A stretch of 64,000 nucleotides of DNA from Streptomyces thermodiastaticus (GCF_014656135.1 NZ_BNBV01000009.1:151943-215942); one strand, 5' to 3'. Shown: positions 9,240 to 18,986, counted from the first letter of the stretch. Translations and numbers: made by a program. Notes: generated by a model from the sequence alone, not told the origin.

Positions 9240-9304
9240 TAATTCTGTGAAATCGGACGCGCCGCGTCCGATGCGGCCCGGGGCCGTGAGGGAGGGAACA
9301 CCAC

Positions 9305-12300
9305 ATGGGCGTGCCCGCGCACGATGACGTCATAGCCTTCGAGCAGAAGAAGGTGGATTTCGCCTACGACTGCTACGAAGCCCGGCTGGCCCAGATGAGC
9401 GGCACATCCGTGGCCAAGGCCTCGGCCAGCGGAAAGGACGGCGTCACCAACCGCATCAAAGCCGAGGAACAGGCCGCCGCGTACGACGGCCTGGGCGGCG
9501 AAAGCCTGGTCATCGGCCGCGTCGACGCCCGCGATCCGCGCGAAGGGCTCACGACCTGGTACGTCGGGCGGCGCACGGTCTGGGACGAGGCCCACGACCA
9601 GGTGGTCGTGAACTGGACGAACGAGCTGGCCAGGAGGTGGTTCGACGCGTCACCGGAAGCACCGGGCGAGGTGGTGCTGCGGCGGCGCCTGATCTGCTCG
9701 CAGCGCGTGGTGCAGGACTACACCGACGACATCACGCCCGCCGTTCCGGCCCCGGGCGCGCCCGGTCCGCGAAGCACCGTGCCCGAACCGCGCACCGGCG
9801 CGAAGGCGGCGCGGCAGCCGGCGAAAGCGCCTGGCCCGATCACCCACGGCGAGAAGGCCGGGCGCGACACGGCCGGCCGGCCGGTTCCCACTCCCGGCGA
9901 CATCGTGGACATCCAGCGACGCAAGCCCCAGCAGCCCGACGCGCTGCTTCTTCGGGAGCTCCGGCGCTCGCGCGGCGGCCGCATGCGGGACATCGTCGAG
10001 ACGATCCAGCGCGACCAGATGGCACTGGTCACCGGCGCTCCCTCCGAGATCCTGGTCATCCAGGGCGGCCCGGGAACCGGTAAGTCCGCGGTCGGTCTGC
10101 ACCGCGTGACCTGGCTGGTGAACAACGACCACTTCCCCGCGCGGGACATCCTGGTCATCGGTCCCCACCAGAGGTTCCTCGATTACGTGGGTCAGGTCCT
10201 GCCCACCCTCGGCACCCGGGACGTCAACGCCGTGCAGCTGTCCCGCCTGTGGGGCGGGGACGTCCGAGGCACCGACAGCACCCGTACACGGCAGGTGAAG
10301 TCCGACGAGCGCATGGCCTTTGTCCTGCGGCGGCGCGTCGAGGGCGACTACCGCCCTGCGGCACTCGACGACCTCACCGAGGCCCCCTCCTTCGAGGGGG
10401 ACGAGCCCGCGTTCGTCGTCACGACCGCCGGCACGACCCTGCGGGTGGCCCGCTCGGAGATCACCGCCGTCCTGGAGGAGGTCCGGCGGGGCGGTGGAGC
10501 GTACCGCGAGCGTCGCGACCGGTTCCGGGGCCGGGTCGTCGACCTGCTGCTGCGGGAACTCGTCGCCGTCGCTCCGCGCCGCAGCCGCGACCACACGATC
10601 CGCCGTCAACTGGAGCGCAACCGGAGCGTCGAACGCCTGGTCGAGCGCATCTGGCCGTCCCCCAGCCCGGCGGAGGCCCTGCGCACCCTGTACGACTCGC
10701 CGCAGCTGCTGCGCGCCTGCGCCGAGGGTGTCCTCGACGAGGCGGAGCAGGCGGCCCTGCACCGCCCCCGCGCGGCCAAGGCGGACGAGGAACCGTGGAC
10801 GCTGGACGATCGGGTCTGCCTGGAGGAACTCCGTTACCTCATCACCGGCGAGACACTCCGTCACTACGGGCACATCATCATCGACGAGGCCCAGGACCTG
10901 ACGCCGATGCAGGCGCGGTCGCTTCGGCGTCGTCTGGCGGCGAGTGGTTCCATGACCGTCCTCGGCGACCTGGCCCAGGCCACCGGCCCTCACGCCTACA
11001 CCGACTGGGACCGTCTCGGCCGGCTGCTCGCGGGCCAGGGTGAGCACCGGGTGGCCGAGCTGACCACCAGCTACCGCGTCCCGGCGGACATCATGGAGTT
11101 CGCCGCGCCCCTGGCCCGTGCGGTCGCCCCGACGCTGCCTCGCCCGCGCACGATCCCCCGCGACGCCGGATTCGACGCCGTCCGGGTGATCCGGACCGAA
11201 CCGGATGCGCTCGTCCGTGAGACGGTCGCCCGGGTCCGCGAGCTGACCGGCACCACCGACGGGAGGACGCTGCGGTCTGTGGCCGTCGTCGTCCCCGACG
11301 GCTTCGCGGCCGCCGAGGAGATCACTCGTCGGCTCGCGGAGGCGGACGGCATCACCGCCGAGGAGCACCGGGCCGTCACCGTGCTCGCGGCCTCGGAGGC
11401 CAAGGGGCTGGAGTTCGATCACGTCGTCGTGGTCGAACCCGCAGCCCTCGCCGGCGACGAACCCGCCGGCCTGCGCCTGCTCTACATCGCCCTGACCCGC
11501 AGCACACAGAGCCTGACGATCATGCACTCCGTTCCCCTGCCACCGCCCCTGACCGCTGACGACGGCCACACCGAGACGACCGCATCCGACGGCGGGCTGC
11601 CCGCCCCCGGTACGTGGCTGAGGGTCCGGGTGGTCGCCGAGACCGAGGGCGACTACTGGGCCGAGGCCCTCGATCGCACCGTCGGCCGTCCGCTCCGTGT
11701 CGTCGTGCGCAAGGGTGGTGCCACTCCCGCCGTCGGCAAGGAGCTACGGGTCTGGGTGCAGCGTCACCTGCCGGCCGCGACGGACGTCCGTGCGGACGCC
11801 TTCGGCCGCCTGCCCATCTCCCCGACCATGCTCGGGCGCTACCTGGACGCACTCGGCGTGGTCGCCGAACTGAGCCGTGGGGAGGTTGCGGACACCACCC
11901 GAGAGAGGGTCTCCGAGCTGAAGGGCATGGCCGGCCGCTGTCTCGAATGCGACCGTCACGACTGGCTGGACGTGTGGCAGGTGCTCGGCCGCCCCGAGAG
12001 GTCACGCTTGGTGAGGCTGAGGAACCTGGCGATCAGCACCAACCAGGCGCTGAAGTCCGGCACGTTCGATCCGGACGTGTTCCGGGCCGAGCTGGACCGA
12101 AGCGGCTGGGCCGGTCCACTTGACGTGGCACGGCGGACGCTGTCGGAGCGACGCGCCGCCGGCATGGAGGACAGCGGGCAGGCTCCCGTGACGCAGGCCC
12201 CGGACAGCCGGTCGCAGGCCGCGCACGCCGCCTCGTCACTCCCCGGGGACCGCGCACCGGTCGACGCGCCCGAGCCCTCTCAGCCCACCGAGGAGGATTC

Positions 12301-12808
12301 CCGGCACCCGCGGCCGGAGGAGTCCGGCAGCCCGGTCGCCGTCCCCGGCCCGGTCCCGTCGGCCGCGGGTCTCGCACGGCATCCGGAGGCGGCCGCGGGT
12401 CTCGCACGGCATCTGGAGGCGGCCGCGGCCGCCGACCGCACCTGCAAGACCCATGAGGCGGTGCGGCTGGAGCTGATGGCGGCGTTGCTGCGCGCCGATC
12501 TTCAGCCCGAGTCCACCGCGGTCGTGGACGTCAGCTGCGTCACCGCAACCGGTCTTGCGGTGTACGAGATTCTCGGCTCCGGCAGCAGCCGCCATGCCGA
12601 CCTGCGTGCCGGGGCAGCCCGGCTGCTGGAGATCGCCCACACTCTGCCGGACGAGCCGGAGCGCCTGTATCTCGTGCTCTGCGCACCCCCGGCCGAGCCC
12701 TGGTCCGCCGGCTGCGTCCGCGACGTCTTCGGGGTCGAGGTCGTCTGGCGCACTCAGGACGGCGGCTGGGAGGGCGGCGAGGTGACGGCGGCCCTGGGGG
12801 CGGGCTGA
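9305..12808 (+). CDS. HelD-like superfamily 1 (UvrD/Rep) helicase with long C-terminal extension
   Basis: An ATP-dependent SF1 motor. The first about 150 residues resemble the HelD N-terminal module (FEQKKVDFAYDCYEARL, then VIGRVDARD and YVGRRTVWD), which in HelD enters the RNA polymerase channels. Motor motifs follow: Walker A QGGPGTGKSAVGLHR (about residue 255), HIIIDEAQDLTPMQARSLRRR, GDLAQATGPH, LTTSYRVPADI, AASEAKGLEFDHVVVVEP and LYIALTRS. Classical HelD ends near 750 residues; this protein has about 400 more. The extension ends in a compact domain with VYEILG and DLRAGAARLLEIA. Function could be RNA polymerase recycling or DNA repair; the extension argues against a simple HelD. Confidence 0.8.
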   Translation: MGVPAHDDVIAFEQKKVDFAYDCYEARLAQMSGTSVAKASASGKDGVTNRIKAEEQAAAYDGLGGESLVIGRVDARDPREGLTTWYVGRRTVWDEAHDQVVVNWTNELARRWFDASPEAPGEVVLRRRLICSQRVVQDYTDDITPAVPAPGAPGPRSTVPEPRTGAKAARQPAKAPGPITHGEKAGRDTAGRPVPTPGDIVDIQRRKPQQPDALLLRELRRSRGGRMRDIVETIQRDQMALVTGAPSEILVIQGGPGTGKSAVGLHRVTWLVNNDHFPARDILVIGPHQRFLDYVGQVLPTLGTRDVNAVQLSRLWGGDVRGTDSTRTRQVKSDERMAFVLRRRVEGDYRPAALDDLTEAPSFEGDEPAFVVTTAGTTLRVARSEITAVLEEVRRGGGAYRERRDRFRGRVVDLLLRELVAVAPRRSRDHTIRRQLERNRSVERLVERIWPSPSPAEALRTLYDSPQLLRACAEGVLDEAEQAALHRPRAAKADEEPWTLDDRVCLEELRYLITGETLRHYGHIIIDEAQDLTPMQARSLRRRLAASGSMTVLGDLAQATGPHAYTDWDRLGRLLAGQGEHRVAELTTSYRVPADIMEFAAPLARAVAPTLPRPRTIPRDAGFDAVRVIRTEPDALVRETVARVRELTGTTDGRTLRSVAVVVPDGFAAAEEITRRLAEADGITAEEHRAVTVLAASEAKGLEFDHVVVVEPAALAGDEPAGLRLLYIALTRSTQSLTIMHSVPLPPPLTADDGHTETTASDGGLPAPGTWLRVRVVAETEGDYWAEALDRTVGRPLRVVVRKGGATPAVGKELRVWVQRHLPAATDVRADAFGRLPISPTMLGRYLDALGVVAELSRGEVADTTRERVSELKGMAGRCLECDRHDWLDVWQVLGRPERSRLVRLRNLAISTNQALKSGTFDPDVFRAELDRSGWAGPLDVARRTLSERRAAGMEDSGQAPVTQAPDSRSQAAHAASSLPGDRAPVDAPEPSQPTEEDSRHPRPEESGSPVAVPGPVPSAAGLARHPEAAAGLARHLEAAAAADRTCKTHEAVRLELMAALLRADLQPESTAVVDVSCVTATGLAVYEILGSGSSRHADLRAGAARLLEIAHTLPDEPERLYLVLCAPPAEPWSAGCVRDVFGVEVVWRTQDGGWEGGEVTAALGAG
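12361..12420 (+). repeat. 30-bp tandem direct repeat inside the helicase gene
   Basis: Two adjacent 30-bp units at 12361-12390 and 12391-12420 differ by one base (CATCCGG versus CATCTGG). They encode a duplicated AAAGLARHPE/LE segment in the linker before the last domain. The copy number could vary between strains. Confidence 0.85.
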
Positions 12809-12991
12809 CAAGCACCGGCCGACGGGCGGCATGGGCAGGCTCCGTGTCCGAAGCCCTCTCCGCCGCGCCGGTGCCGTAGCCGCCGTGAGCCAAGCAGCCG
12901 GGCCGGGCAGGGCGAGCGGACACCCAGCGGACCGGGACACGCACCCGCCCGACCCGACCCCACACCCCGGCCCGTGCGCCAGGATGGGGCC

Positions 12992-13834
12992 ATGAACGCC
13001 ATCATCTCCGCATCCGAACTCGCGAGCGTGCTCGCGGGGCCGAATCCTCCGGTGCTGCTCGATGTGCGCTGGCAGCTCACGGTGCCGGGGCAGCCGCCCT
13101 TCGACGGGCGGGCCGCCTACGCGTCCGGGCACATCCCCGGAGCCGTCTTCGTCGACCTGGACCGGGAGCTGGCCTCGGCGCCGGGCGTGAACGGCCGGCA
13201 TCCGCTGCCCGACGCGGCCGAGTTCGGTGCCGCGATGCGCCGGGCCGGGGTGTCCGCATCCCGGCCGGTCGTCGCCTACGACGGCGGGCAGGGCTGGGCG
13301 GCGGCCCGTGCGTGGTGGCTGCTGCGCTGGGCCGGGCACCCTGATGTGCGGGTGCTGGACGGCGGCCTGGCGGCCTGGGACGGGCCGCTGGAGACCGAGG
13401 TGCCCGAGCCCGCCGAGGGCGACTTCTCACCGGCGCCGGGCGCGCTGCCGCTGCTGGACGCCGACGGGGCCGCGGAGCTGGCGCGGTCGGGGCTGCTGCT
13501 GGACGCGCGGGCGGGGGAGCGGTACCGGGGTGAGGTCGAGCCGATCGACCGGGTCGGCGGCCACATCCCGGGGGCGGTCTCCGCGCCCACCACCGACAAC
13601 GCCGGCGCGGACGGCCGGCTGCTGCCCGCGGCCGAACTGCGGGAGCGGTTCCGGAAGCTGGGCGCCGGCGACGGCACGCCGGTGGGCGTGTACTGCGGCT
13701 CGGGCGTGTCCGCCGCGCACGAGGTGCTGGCCCTCGCGGTGGCGGGCATTCCGGCGGCCCTGTACGCCGGTTCCTGGTCGGAGTGGTCCGCGGACCCGTC
13801 CCGGCCGGTGGCGGTGGGTCCTGATCCGCGGTAG
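12992..13834 (+). CDS. Sulfurtransferase (two rhodanese domains)
   Basis: Thiosulfate or 3-mercaptopyruvate sulfurtransferase. It moves sulfane sulfur through a persulfidated cysteine. Two rhodanese domains are visible: an inactive first one (LLDVRWQL, ASGHIPGAVFVDLD, VVAYDGGQG) and an active second one with Cys235 in VYCGSGVSAAHE. The 280-residue length is typical of SseA-like enzymes. CGSGVSA is closer to mercaptopyruvate-type loops than to CRKGVT thiosulfate loops; specificity remains open. ATG 12992 is supported by AGGATGG just upstream. Confidence 0.9.
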   Translation: MNAIISASELASVLAGPNPPVLLDVRWQLTVPGQPPFDGRAAYASGHIPGAVFVDLDRELASAPGVNGRHPLPDAAEFGAAMRRAGVSASRPVVAYDGGQGWAAARAWWLLRWAGHPDVRVLDGGLAAWDGPLETEVPEPAEGDFSPAPGALPLLDADGAAELARSGLLLDARAGERYRGEVEPIDRVGGHIPGAVSAPTTDNAGADGRLLPAAELRERFRKLGAGDGTPVGVYCGSGVSAAHEVLALAVAGIPAALYAGSWSEWSADPSRPVAVGPDPR

Positions 13835-13917
13835 CGAAGCAGCGGCCTTCCAGCGGCAGCCTCCCGGCCGTGCGGTGTCCGCGGCGGCGGGGAGGCGCTG
13901 CCTGAGGCTTCCCGCGA

Positions 13918-14934
13918 CTACTCCTTCTTCTTGCGCCGGGTGCCGAAGACGATCTCGTCCCAGCTCGGGACGGCGGCGCGGCGTCCGGGGCGGACGCCGT
14001 CGGCCTCGGCCTGGCGGTCGGTGGCCCCGATGAGCCGCTCGCGGTGCCCGCCGACCGAACGGGGCATCAGGACGTCGGCGTAGGCGGAGCCGGCGGAGGC
14101 GGCCGGAGCCGGTGGTTCCGCCACGGCGTCCTTCTCGGCGGCCTCGGAGGAGTCCGCGCGGTCGGGCACCACCAGGTCGCCGCGGAAGCTCGGCACCGCC
14201 TCCAGCAGGCTGGTCAGCGAGTCGCGCTCGGCGGCCTCCCCGGGGGACTCGGGCGACTGCGAGGGCAGTGTCGTACGGTCCCGGTCCCGGTCGAAGGCGC
14301 GTTCGCGCGGGAGCCGGGCGATGCGCGGCACGAACGGGTAGGGCGGTTCCAGCGAGCCGAGGTCGTCGGACTCGCCGATCAGGGCGCGGGCCTCTTCGTC
14401 CACCGCCTGCACCAGGCGGCGCGGCGGGTCGTAGGTCCAGCTCGCCGAGTGCGGCTCGCCCGCGACGCGGTAGACGAGCAGCACCTCCCAGGTGCCGTCG
14501 TCGCGGCGCCAGGAGTCCCACTGGACGGTGTCCCGTTCGGCGCCGCGCATCAGCAGCCGTTCCTGGACGACGTCGCCGAGCAGCGGGCCGGAGTTCTCGC
14601 CGGGGCGGCGGACGGGGGTCTTGCGGGCGCGTTCGGCCATGAAGGCGCGCTCGGCGAGGACGGGTCCCTCGAAGCGGCGTACGCGATCCACGGGGATGCC
14701 GGCCATCTGGGCGACTTCCTCCGCGGTCGCGCCTGCTCGTATCCGCGCCTGGATGTCGCGCGGACGCAGATGGCTCTCGACCTCGATCTCGATCTGGCCG
14801 AGGCGGGGCCGGTCGCCGCGCACGGCGGCGCGGAGCCGTTCGTCGATCGGAAGCGTGTACTCCGTCGAGTCCGCAGCCTTCAGCACCAGTCGTGTGCCGT
14901 CATTGGAGACGGCCACGACACGCAGTTCGGGCAT
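13918..14934 (-). CDS. sepH: Septation protein SepH (DUF3071)
   Basis: An actinobacterial cell-division protein that binds FtsZ and stimulates its assembly. The N-terminal DUF3071 domain begins MPELRVVAVSNDGTRLVLKA and contains a helix-turn-helix (ATAEEVAQMAGIPVDRVRRFEG). After a variable acidic/Pro linker the protein ends in the conserved PSWDEIVFGTRRKKKE tail. At 338 residues it is the size of the S. venezuelae protein. The start was set at the ATG of MPELRV, 30 codons into a longer open frame. Confidence 0.93.
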   Translation of the reverse strand: MPELRVVAVSNDGTRLVLKAADSTEYTLPIDERLRAAVRGDRPRLGQIEIEVESHLRPRDIQARIRAGATAEEVAQMAGIPVDRVRRFEGPVLAERAFMAERARKTPVRRPGENSGPLLGDVVQERLLMRGAERDTVQWDSWRRDDGTWEVLLVYRVAGEPHSASWTYDPPRRLVQAVDEEARALIGESDDLGSLEPPYPFVPRIARLPRERAFDRDRDRTTLPSQSPESPGEAAERDSLTSLLEAVPSFRGDLVVPDRADSSEAAEKDAVAEPPAPAASAGSAYADVLMPRSVGGHRERLIGATDRQAEADGVRPGRRAAVPSWDEIVFGTRRKKKE

Positions 14935-15515
14935 GGGGACCTCCCGGGTGGTGCCTGCCGACGTCACGTGCGTCGCTGCTTCCGCTCTGTCGAGTGTGGC
15001 CTGCCCGGGTGCAGCCTGCCACAACCTTGCCGAGTTGCCCGGCGTGTCGGGCGTGGGCCCTGGATCGCCGTTATGGCACGGTTACCTGTTTACCACGCTC
15101 AGTGACCGCAGTCGTCACCCTGTGCAACCATCCCCTCCCGGCGGTCCAGCAAGGCCCGTGCACCCAGGCGGGAGACCGGGCCCAGGGTTCGCAACAGTAC
15201 TCCATTTGGGCCACGTGCGTGGATTGGCACGCCGCCCAACTTCTGGCAAGGGGTGGGACTTGGCCGTCCCTGACCCCTTTCTTCGATCATGAACGTGGCG
15301 TACTTCACGGAATCGCCAGAAATGGAACCAACGGTTTCGTCCGTACGTCCCTTTCTTGCGCGGTCGGGCGAAGAGGTCCCGAAGATCACGACGACGCCGT
15401 GAAGATCACCTTCGTGGCCGGAAGGCGCAGAACCCACCCGAAAGGTGATCTCGACCGGAAGGCGGCTATCGTCCGACAGTCACCCGAATGGATGAGAGGC
15501 AGGAACGATCCGGTC
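14935..15515. other. Divergent intergenic region upstream of sepH
   Basis: About 580 bp between divergent starts. It must hold the sepH promoter and that of the membrane-protein gene. I see no convincing small gene or RNA. A 112-codon frame on the minus strand here lacks Streptomyces coding bias. Confidence 0.5.
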
Positions 15516-16421
15516 ATGCGCGCAAGGCCCGATACCGGCGAGGCGCCGAGCACGGGGCAGGAGACGGAGCGGCAGGCGCCCAGGCGGCGCATCGATCTGA
15601 GCGTGCCCCAGGTCGCGGGCAGTGCCCTGGCGGCGGTCGTGGCCGCCAAACTGGCCTCGTACTTCGGCGTCTACGGCACGATCCTGGGCGCCGGTGTCGT
15701 CAGTGTGATCGCCACCTGCGGCGGGCCGGTCTTCCAGCACTTCTTCCGCCGCACCGGGGAGCAGCTGCGCACCGTGACCTCCGCGCGGCCCGCCGTCGCC
15801 CCCGCTCCCAGGGACGCGACAGGCCGCTCGGCCGCCCCCACCCGCGTGGCCACCGTCGTGCGGGACCCGGCGGACGGGGCCGCGCCGATACCGGGCGGAT
15901 ACTCGCAGGGCACCGTCTACCGGGCGCGCCGGCGTGGCTGGAAACGACCGGCCGTCGCGGCCCTGCTCGTCTTCGTCGTCACCATGGGCGGCATCACCGT
16001 CTACGAACTCGTCTCCGGCGACAGCTTCAGCGGCGGCCGCGGCACGACCGTCGGCAACGCCGTGACCGGTCACCACACCTCCCCGGCGCCCTCCGGGGAC
16101 GGCACCCCGCGGCCGTCGGACACCCGCACGACCGCGCCCGGCACGGGCGGGACGGCCACCCCGGGCGGCGGCACCGAGCCCGGCACGACTCCGGGCGCGG
16201 GGCGGAGCAGCGGTACGACGGCCCCGTCCACGACCGCCCCCGGCGACGGGCCCGCGAGCGGCGGCACCGAGGGCACGGACGGCACCGGCTCCGGCGACGG
16301 CACCGGAGAGCAGTCCACGGCGCCGTCGCCCGAGGCGTCGTCCGCTACGAGCCCAGGACCCTCCGCAGATAGTCGTTCTGGAAACGGCGCTCAGGATCCA
16401 GGCGGTCCCGCAGCGCGGTGA
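15516..16421 (+). CDS. Hypothetical membrane protein with low-complexity tail
   Basis: I do not recognise a named family. The 301-residue product has a first hydrophobic stretch (AGSALAAVVAAKLASYFGVY onward, about residues 30-75), a cytoplasmic-looking basic loop (HFFRRTGEQLRT), a second membrane segment (VAALLVFVVTMGGITVYEL, about 150-168), and a Gly/Thr/Ser/Pro-rich tail of over 120 residues that probably lies outside the cell. ATG 15516 has AGGAACG upstream; ATG 15492 is possible. Its 3' end overlaps the convergent lactone oxidase gene by 77 bp. Confidence 0.65.
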   Translation: MRARPDTGEAPSTGQETERQAPRRRIDLSVPQVAGSALAAVVAAKLASYFGVYGTILGAGVVSVIATCGGPVFQHFFRRTGEQLRTVTSARPAVAPAPRDATGRSAAPTRVATVVRDPADGAAPIPGGYSQGTVYRARRRGWKRPAVAALLVFVVTMGGITVYELVSGDSFSGGRGTTVGNAVTGHHTSPAPSGDGTPRPSDTRTTAPGTGGTATPGGGTEPGTTPGAGRSSGTTAPSTTAPGDGPASGGTEGTDGTGSGDGTGEQSTAPSPEASSATSPGPSADSRSGNGAQDPGGPAAR

Positions 16422-17664
16422 ACTCCTCGAACCGCGGATACACCCCGGAGAGGTACTCCGCGTCTCTGGTGTGGATCTTCCCCCAGTGCGGGCGGCCCTC
16501 GTGCGCGGTGAAGATGCGCTCCGCTGCGGTGAAGTACCGGTGGTAGGGGGTGCCGCGGAACATGTGGACGGCGACGTAGGCGCTGTCGCGGCCGCAGGCG
16601 GTGGACAGGGGGATGTCGTCCGCGGGCGCGGTGCGCACCTCCACCGGGAAGCTCACCCGCAGCCCGGAGCGGTCGACCACCGCCTTCAGCTCGCGCAGCA
16701 CCTCCGGCAGGGCCGCGCGCGGGACGGCGTACTCCATCTCCACGAACCGCACCCGGCGCGGAGAGGTGAAGACCTTGTAAGGAATGTCGGTGTAGGTGCG
16801 GGCGGACAGCGCCCGGCTGGCGATCCGGGCGATCGCCGGGACCGTGGCGGGCACCGCGCGGCCGACCCGGTTGGCCACCTCGAACACGCCGTTGGACAGG
16901 AACTCGTCCTCGAAGAAGCCTGCCCACCGGCCCACCGGGTTCCTCGGACCGGCGCTGCGGTTGTTGCGCTTGGTGTTGGTGTTGCCGGTGTGCGGGAACC
17001 AATAGAACTCGAAGTGCTCGTTCTCCGCCCACAGCTCGTCGAACTCGGCGAGCACCCGCTCCAGCGGCATCGGCTCCTCGCGGGCGGTGAGCAGGAACAG
17101 CGGCTCCACGGCGAAGGTGACCGCGGTGACGATGCCGAGCGCGCCCAGGCCGATCCGGGCCGCCGCGAAGACGTCCGGGTTCTCGGTCGCGGAGCAGGTC
17201 AGCACCGAGCCGTCCGCGGTGACCAGCTCAAGACCCTTGACCTGGGCGGCGATCGAGCCGGAGTCGCGGCCGGTGCCGTGGGTGCCGGTGCTGATCGCCC
17301 CGGACACCGTCTGCTCCATGATGTCGCCCATGTTCGCCAGGGACCAACCCTCGCGCGCCAGGGCCGCGTTGAGCACCTTCAGCGGGGTGCCCGCCGCCAC
17401 GGTGACGGTCATGGCGGAGCGGTCGATGCCGCGGATGCCGGTCAGCAGATCGGGGCGTATCAGCACGCCGTCCGTGGCGGCGATCGAGGTGAAGGAGTGC
17501 CCCGTGCCGACCGCCTTCACCCGCAGTCCGTCCTGGGCCGCCCGGCGCACCTGGTCGGCGAGTTCCTCCACCGAGGCCGGCCTGACCTGTCGTGCGGGGC
17601 GTGCGCCGACGTTCCCGCCCCAGTTACGCCATGTGCCGTTGTTCCCGCTCGCTGTGCTGCCCAA
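16345..17664 (-). CDS. D-arabinono-1,4-lactone oxidase family FAD-dependent oxidase
   Basis: A VAO-type flavoprotein that oxidises aldonolactones or alditols. The FAD-binding half contains VKAVGTGHSFTSIAATDG, NMGDIMEQTVSGAISTGTHG and GLGALGIVTAVTFAVEP. The C-terminal ALO domain ends with HWGKIHTRDAEYLSGVYPRF, including the conserved HWGK active-site motif. A TTG start at 17664 gives 439 residues, normal for the family. The start lies 41 bp inside the 3' end of the MFS gene on the same strand, so the two form an operon. True substrate uncertain. Confidence 0.87.
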   Translation of the reverse strand: MGSTASGNNGTWRNWGGNVGARPARQVRPASVEELADQVRRAAQDGLRVKAVGTGHSFTSIAATDGVLIRPDLLTGIRGIDRSAMTVTVAAGTPLKVLNAALAREGWSLANMGDIMEQTVSGAISTGTHGTGRDSGSIAAQVKGLELVTADGSVLTCSATENPDVFAAARIGLGALGIVTAVTFAVEPLFLLTAREEPMPLERVLAEFDELWAENEHFEFYWFPHTGNTNTKRNNRSAGPRNPVGRWAGFFEDEFLSNGVFEVANRVGRAVPATVPAIARIASRALSARTYTDIPYKVFTSPRRVRFVEMEYAVPRAALPEVLRELKAVVDRSGLRVSFPVEVRTAPADDIPLSTACGRDSAYVAVHMFRGTPYHRYFTAAERIFTAHEGRPHWGKIHTRDAEYLSGVYPRFEEFTALRDRLDPERRFQNDYLRRVLGS

Positions 17665-18862
17665 CGGTGCCTCCCCGACGCGGCGCCGGCCTGCTGAGCC
17701 GGCGGTACCCGAGGAAACCGACCACGGCCGCGACCGCCCCGGACACCGCCGGGACCCCGTACCCGGCCCGCGCGCCGGCCGCGTCGATCACCGACCCGGC
17801 CACCGACGAACCGAGCGCCACCCCGACCGCGAGTCCCGTGCTCACCCAGGTCATGCCCTCGGTCAGGTACGCGCGTGGTACGTGCTCCTCGACGAGGGCC
17901 ATCGTCGTGATCATGGTGGGGGCGACGGACAGGCCCGCGACGAACAGCGCCACGGCCAGAAACGGCAGGTTTCCGACCAGTAGGAGGGGGATCATACTCA
18001 CGGCCATCGCACACACGCCCACGAGCCAGCGGCGCGCGGGCGTCCCCGACGGCCGCAGCAGCCCGAAGAGGATGCCCGCGGTGCACGACCCCGTGGCGTA
18101 CAGGGCGAGCACGACGCTCGCGGCGCCCTTGTGCCCGCGCTCCTCGGCGAAGGCCACCGTCACCACGTCCACCGCGCCGAAGATCGAGCCGGTGGCCACG
18201 AACGTCGTCACCAGGACCTGCAGCCCGCGCGAGCGCAGCGCCGACCCGCCGCCGCGGCGCTGCCGCGGATGCGGCACGGGCTCGGTGGCCCGCTGCGCGG
18301 TCAGCCAGAACACGCCGACGGCCAGGAAGCACGCGGCCAGCAGGGGACCGGCCTCGGGGAACCAGACCGTGGACAGTCCGATGGAGACGATCGGCCCGAA
18401 GATGAAGCACACCTCGTCCACCACCGACTCGAACGAGTAGGCGGTGTGCAGCAGCGGGGTGCCCCGGTACAGGGCCGCCCAGCGGGCCCGGACCATCGCG
18501 CCCAGCGAGGGCACCGAGCCGATCCCGGCGGCGCACACGAACAGCGCCCAGTCCGGCCCGCGGAAGTACGCGGTCAGCAGCAGGCCCGCCGCGGCGGTCA
18601 GGGCGACCAGGGTGGCCGGGCGCAGCACCCGGCGCTGCCCGTACTGGTCGACCAGCCGGGATATCTGCGGGCCCAGCGCGGCCGCGGCCAGCGCGATGGT
18701 CGCCGACAGCGCGCCCGCCAGCCCGTACCGCCCGGTGAGCTGGGAGATCATCGTGACCACGCCGATGCCCATCATCGACAGCGGCATCCGGCCGAGGAAC
18801 CCCGCGGCGGAGAAGCCCTTGGAGCCGGGGGCGGCGAACAGCGCGCGGTAGGGGGTGGGCAC
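17624..18862 (-). CDS. MFS transporter
   Basis: A 12-helix major facilitator family permease of about 412 residues. Hydrophobic segments are regular throughout, with the typical loop-2 region ISRLVDQYGQRRVLRP. GTG 18862 (VPTPYRALFAAPGSKGF) was chosen because GGAGAG precedes it; a TTG at 18892 would add ten residues. It overlaps the lactone oxidase start and is the first gene of that pair. Substrate unknown; an efflux role is common for this family. Confidence 0.85.
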   Translation of the reverse strand: MPTPYRALFAAPGSKGFSAAGFLGRMPLSMMGIGVVTMISQLTGRYGLAGALSATIALAAAALGPQISRLVDQYGQRRVLRPATLVALTAAAGLLLTAYFRGPDWALFVCAAGIGSVPSLGAMVRARWAALYRGTPLLHTAYSFESVVDEVCFIFGPIVSIGLSTVWFPEAGPLLAACFLAVGVFWLTAQRATEPVPHPRQRRGGGSALRSRGLQVLVTTFVATGSIFGAVDVVTVAFAEERGHKGAASVVLALYATGSCTAGILFGLLRPSGTPARRWLVGVCAMAVSMIPLLLVGNLPFLAVALFVAGLSVAPTMITTMALVEEHVPRAYLTEGMTWVSTGLAVGVALGSSVAGSVIDAAGARAGYGVPAVSGAVAAVVGFLGYRRLSRPAPRRGGTVGQHSEREQRHMA

Positions 18863-18986
18863 AGGCTCTCCGAGAATCCGGTAAGGCGCCAACAGGGCCG
18901 ATACAGCTTACGGGCTGCCGTGCCCCCACGCACGCCCGAGGCGGGTCGGTCTCTCGCCTCGCGCAGCAGGGTGGCAGGATCGAGAC

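Noticed and set aside
15099..15437. A 112-codon minus-strand frame upstream of sepH
   Set aside because: Codon positions lack the genus bias and the translation has no domain. It lies in the divergent promoter region.
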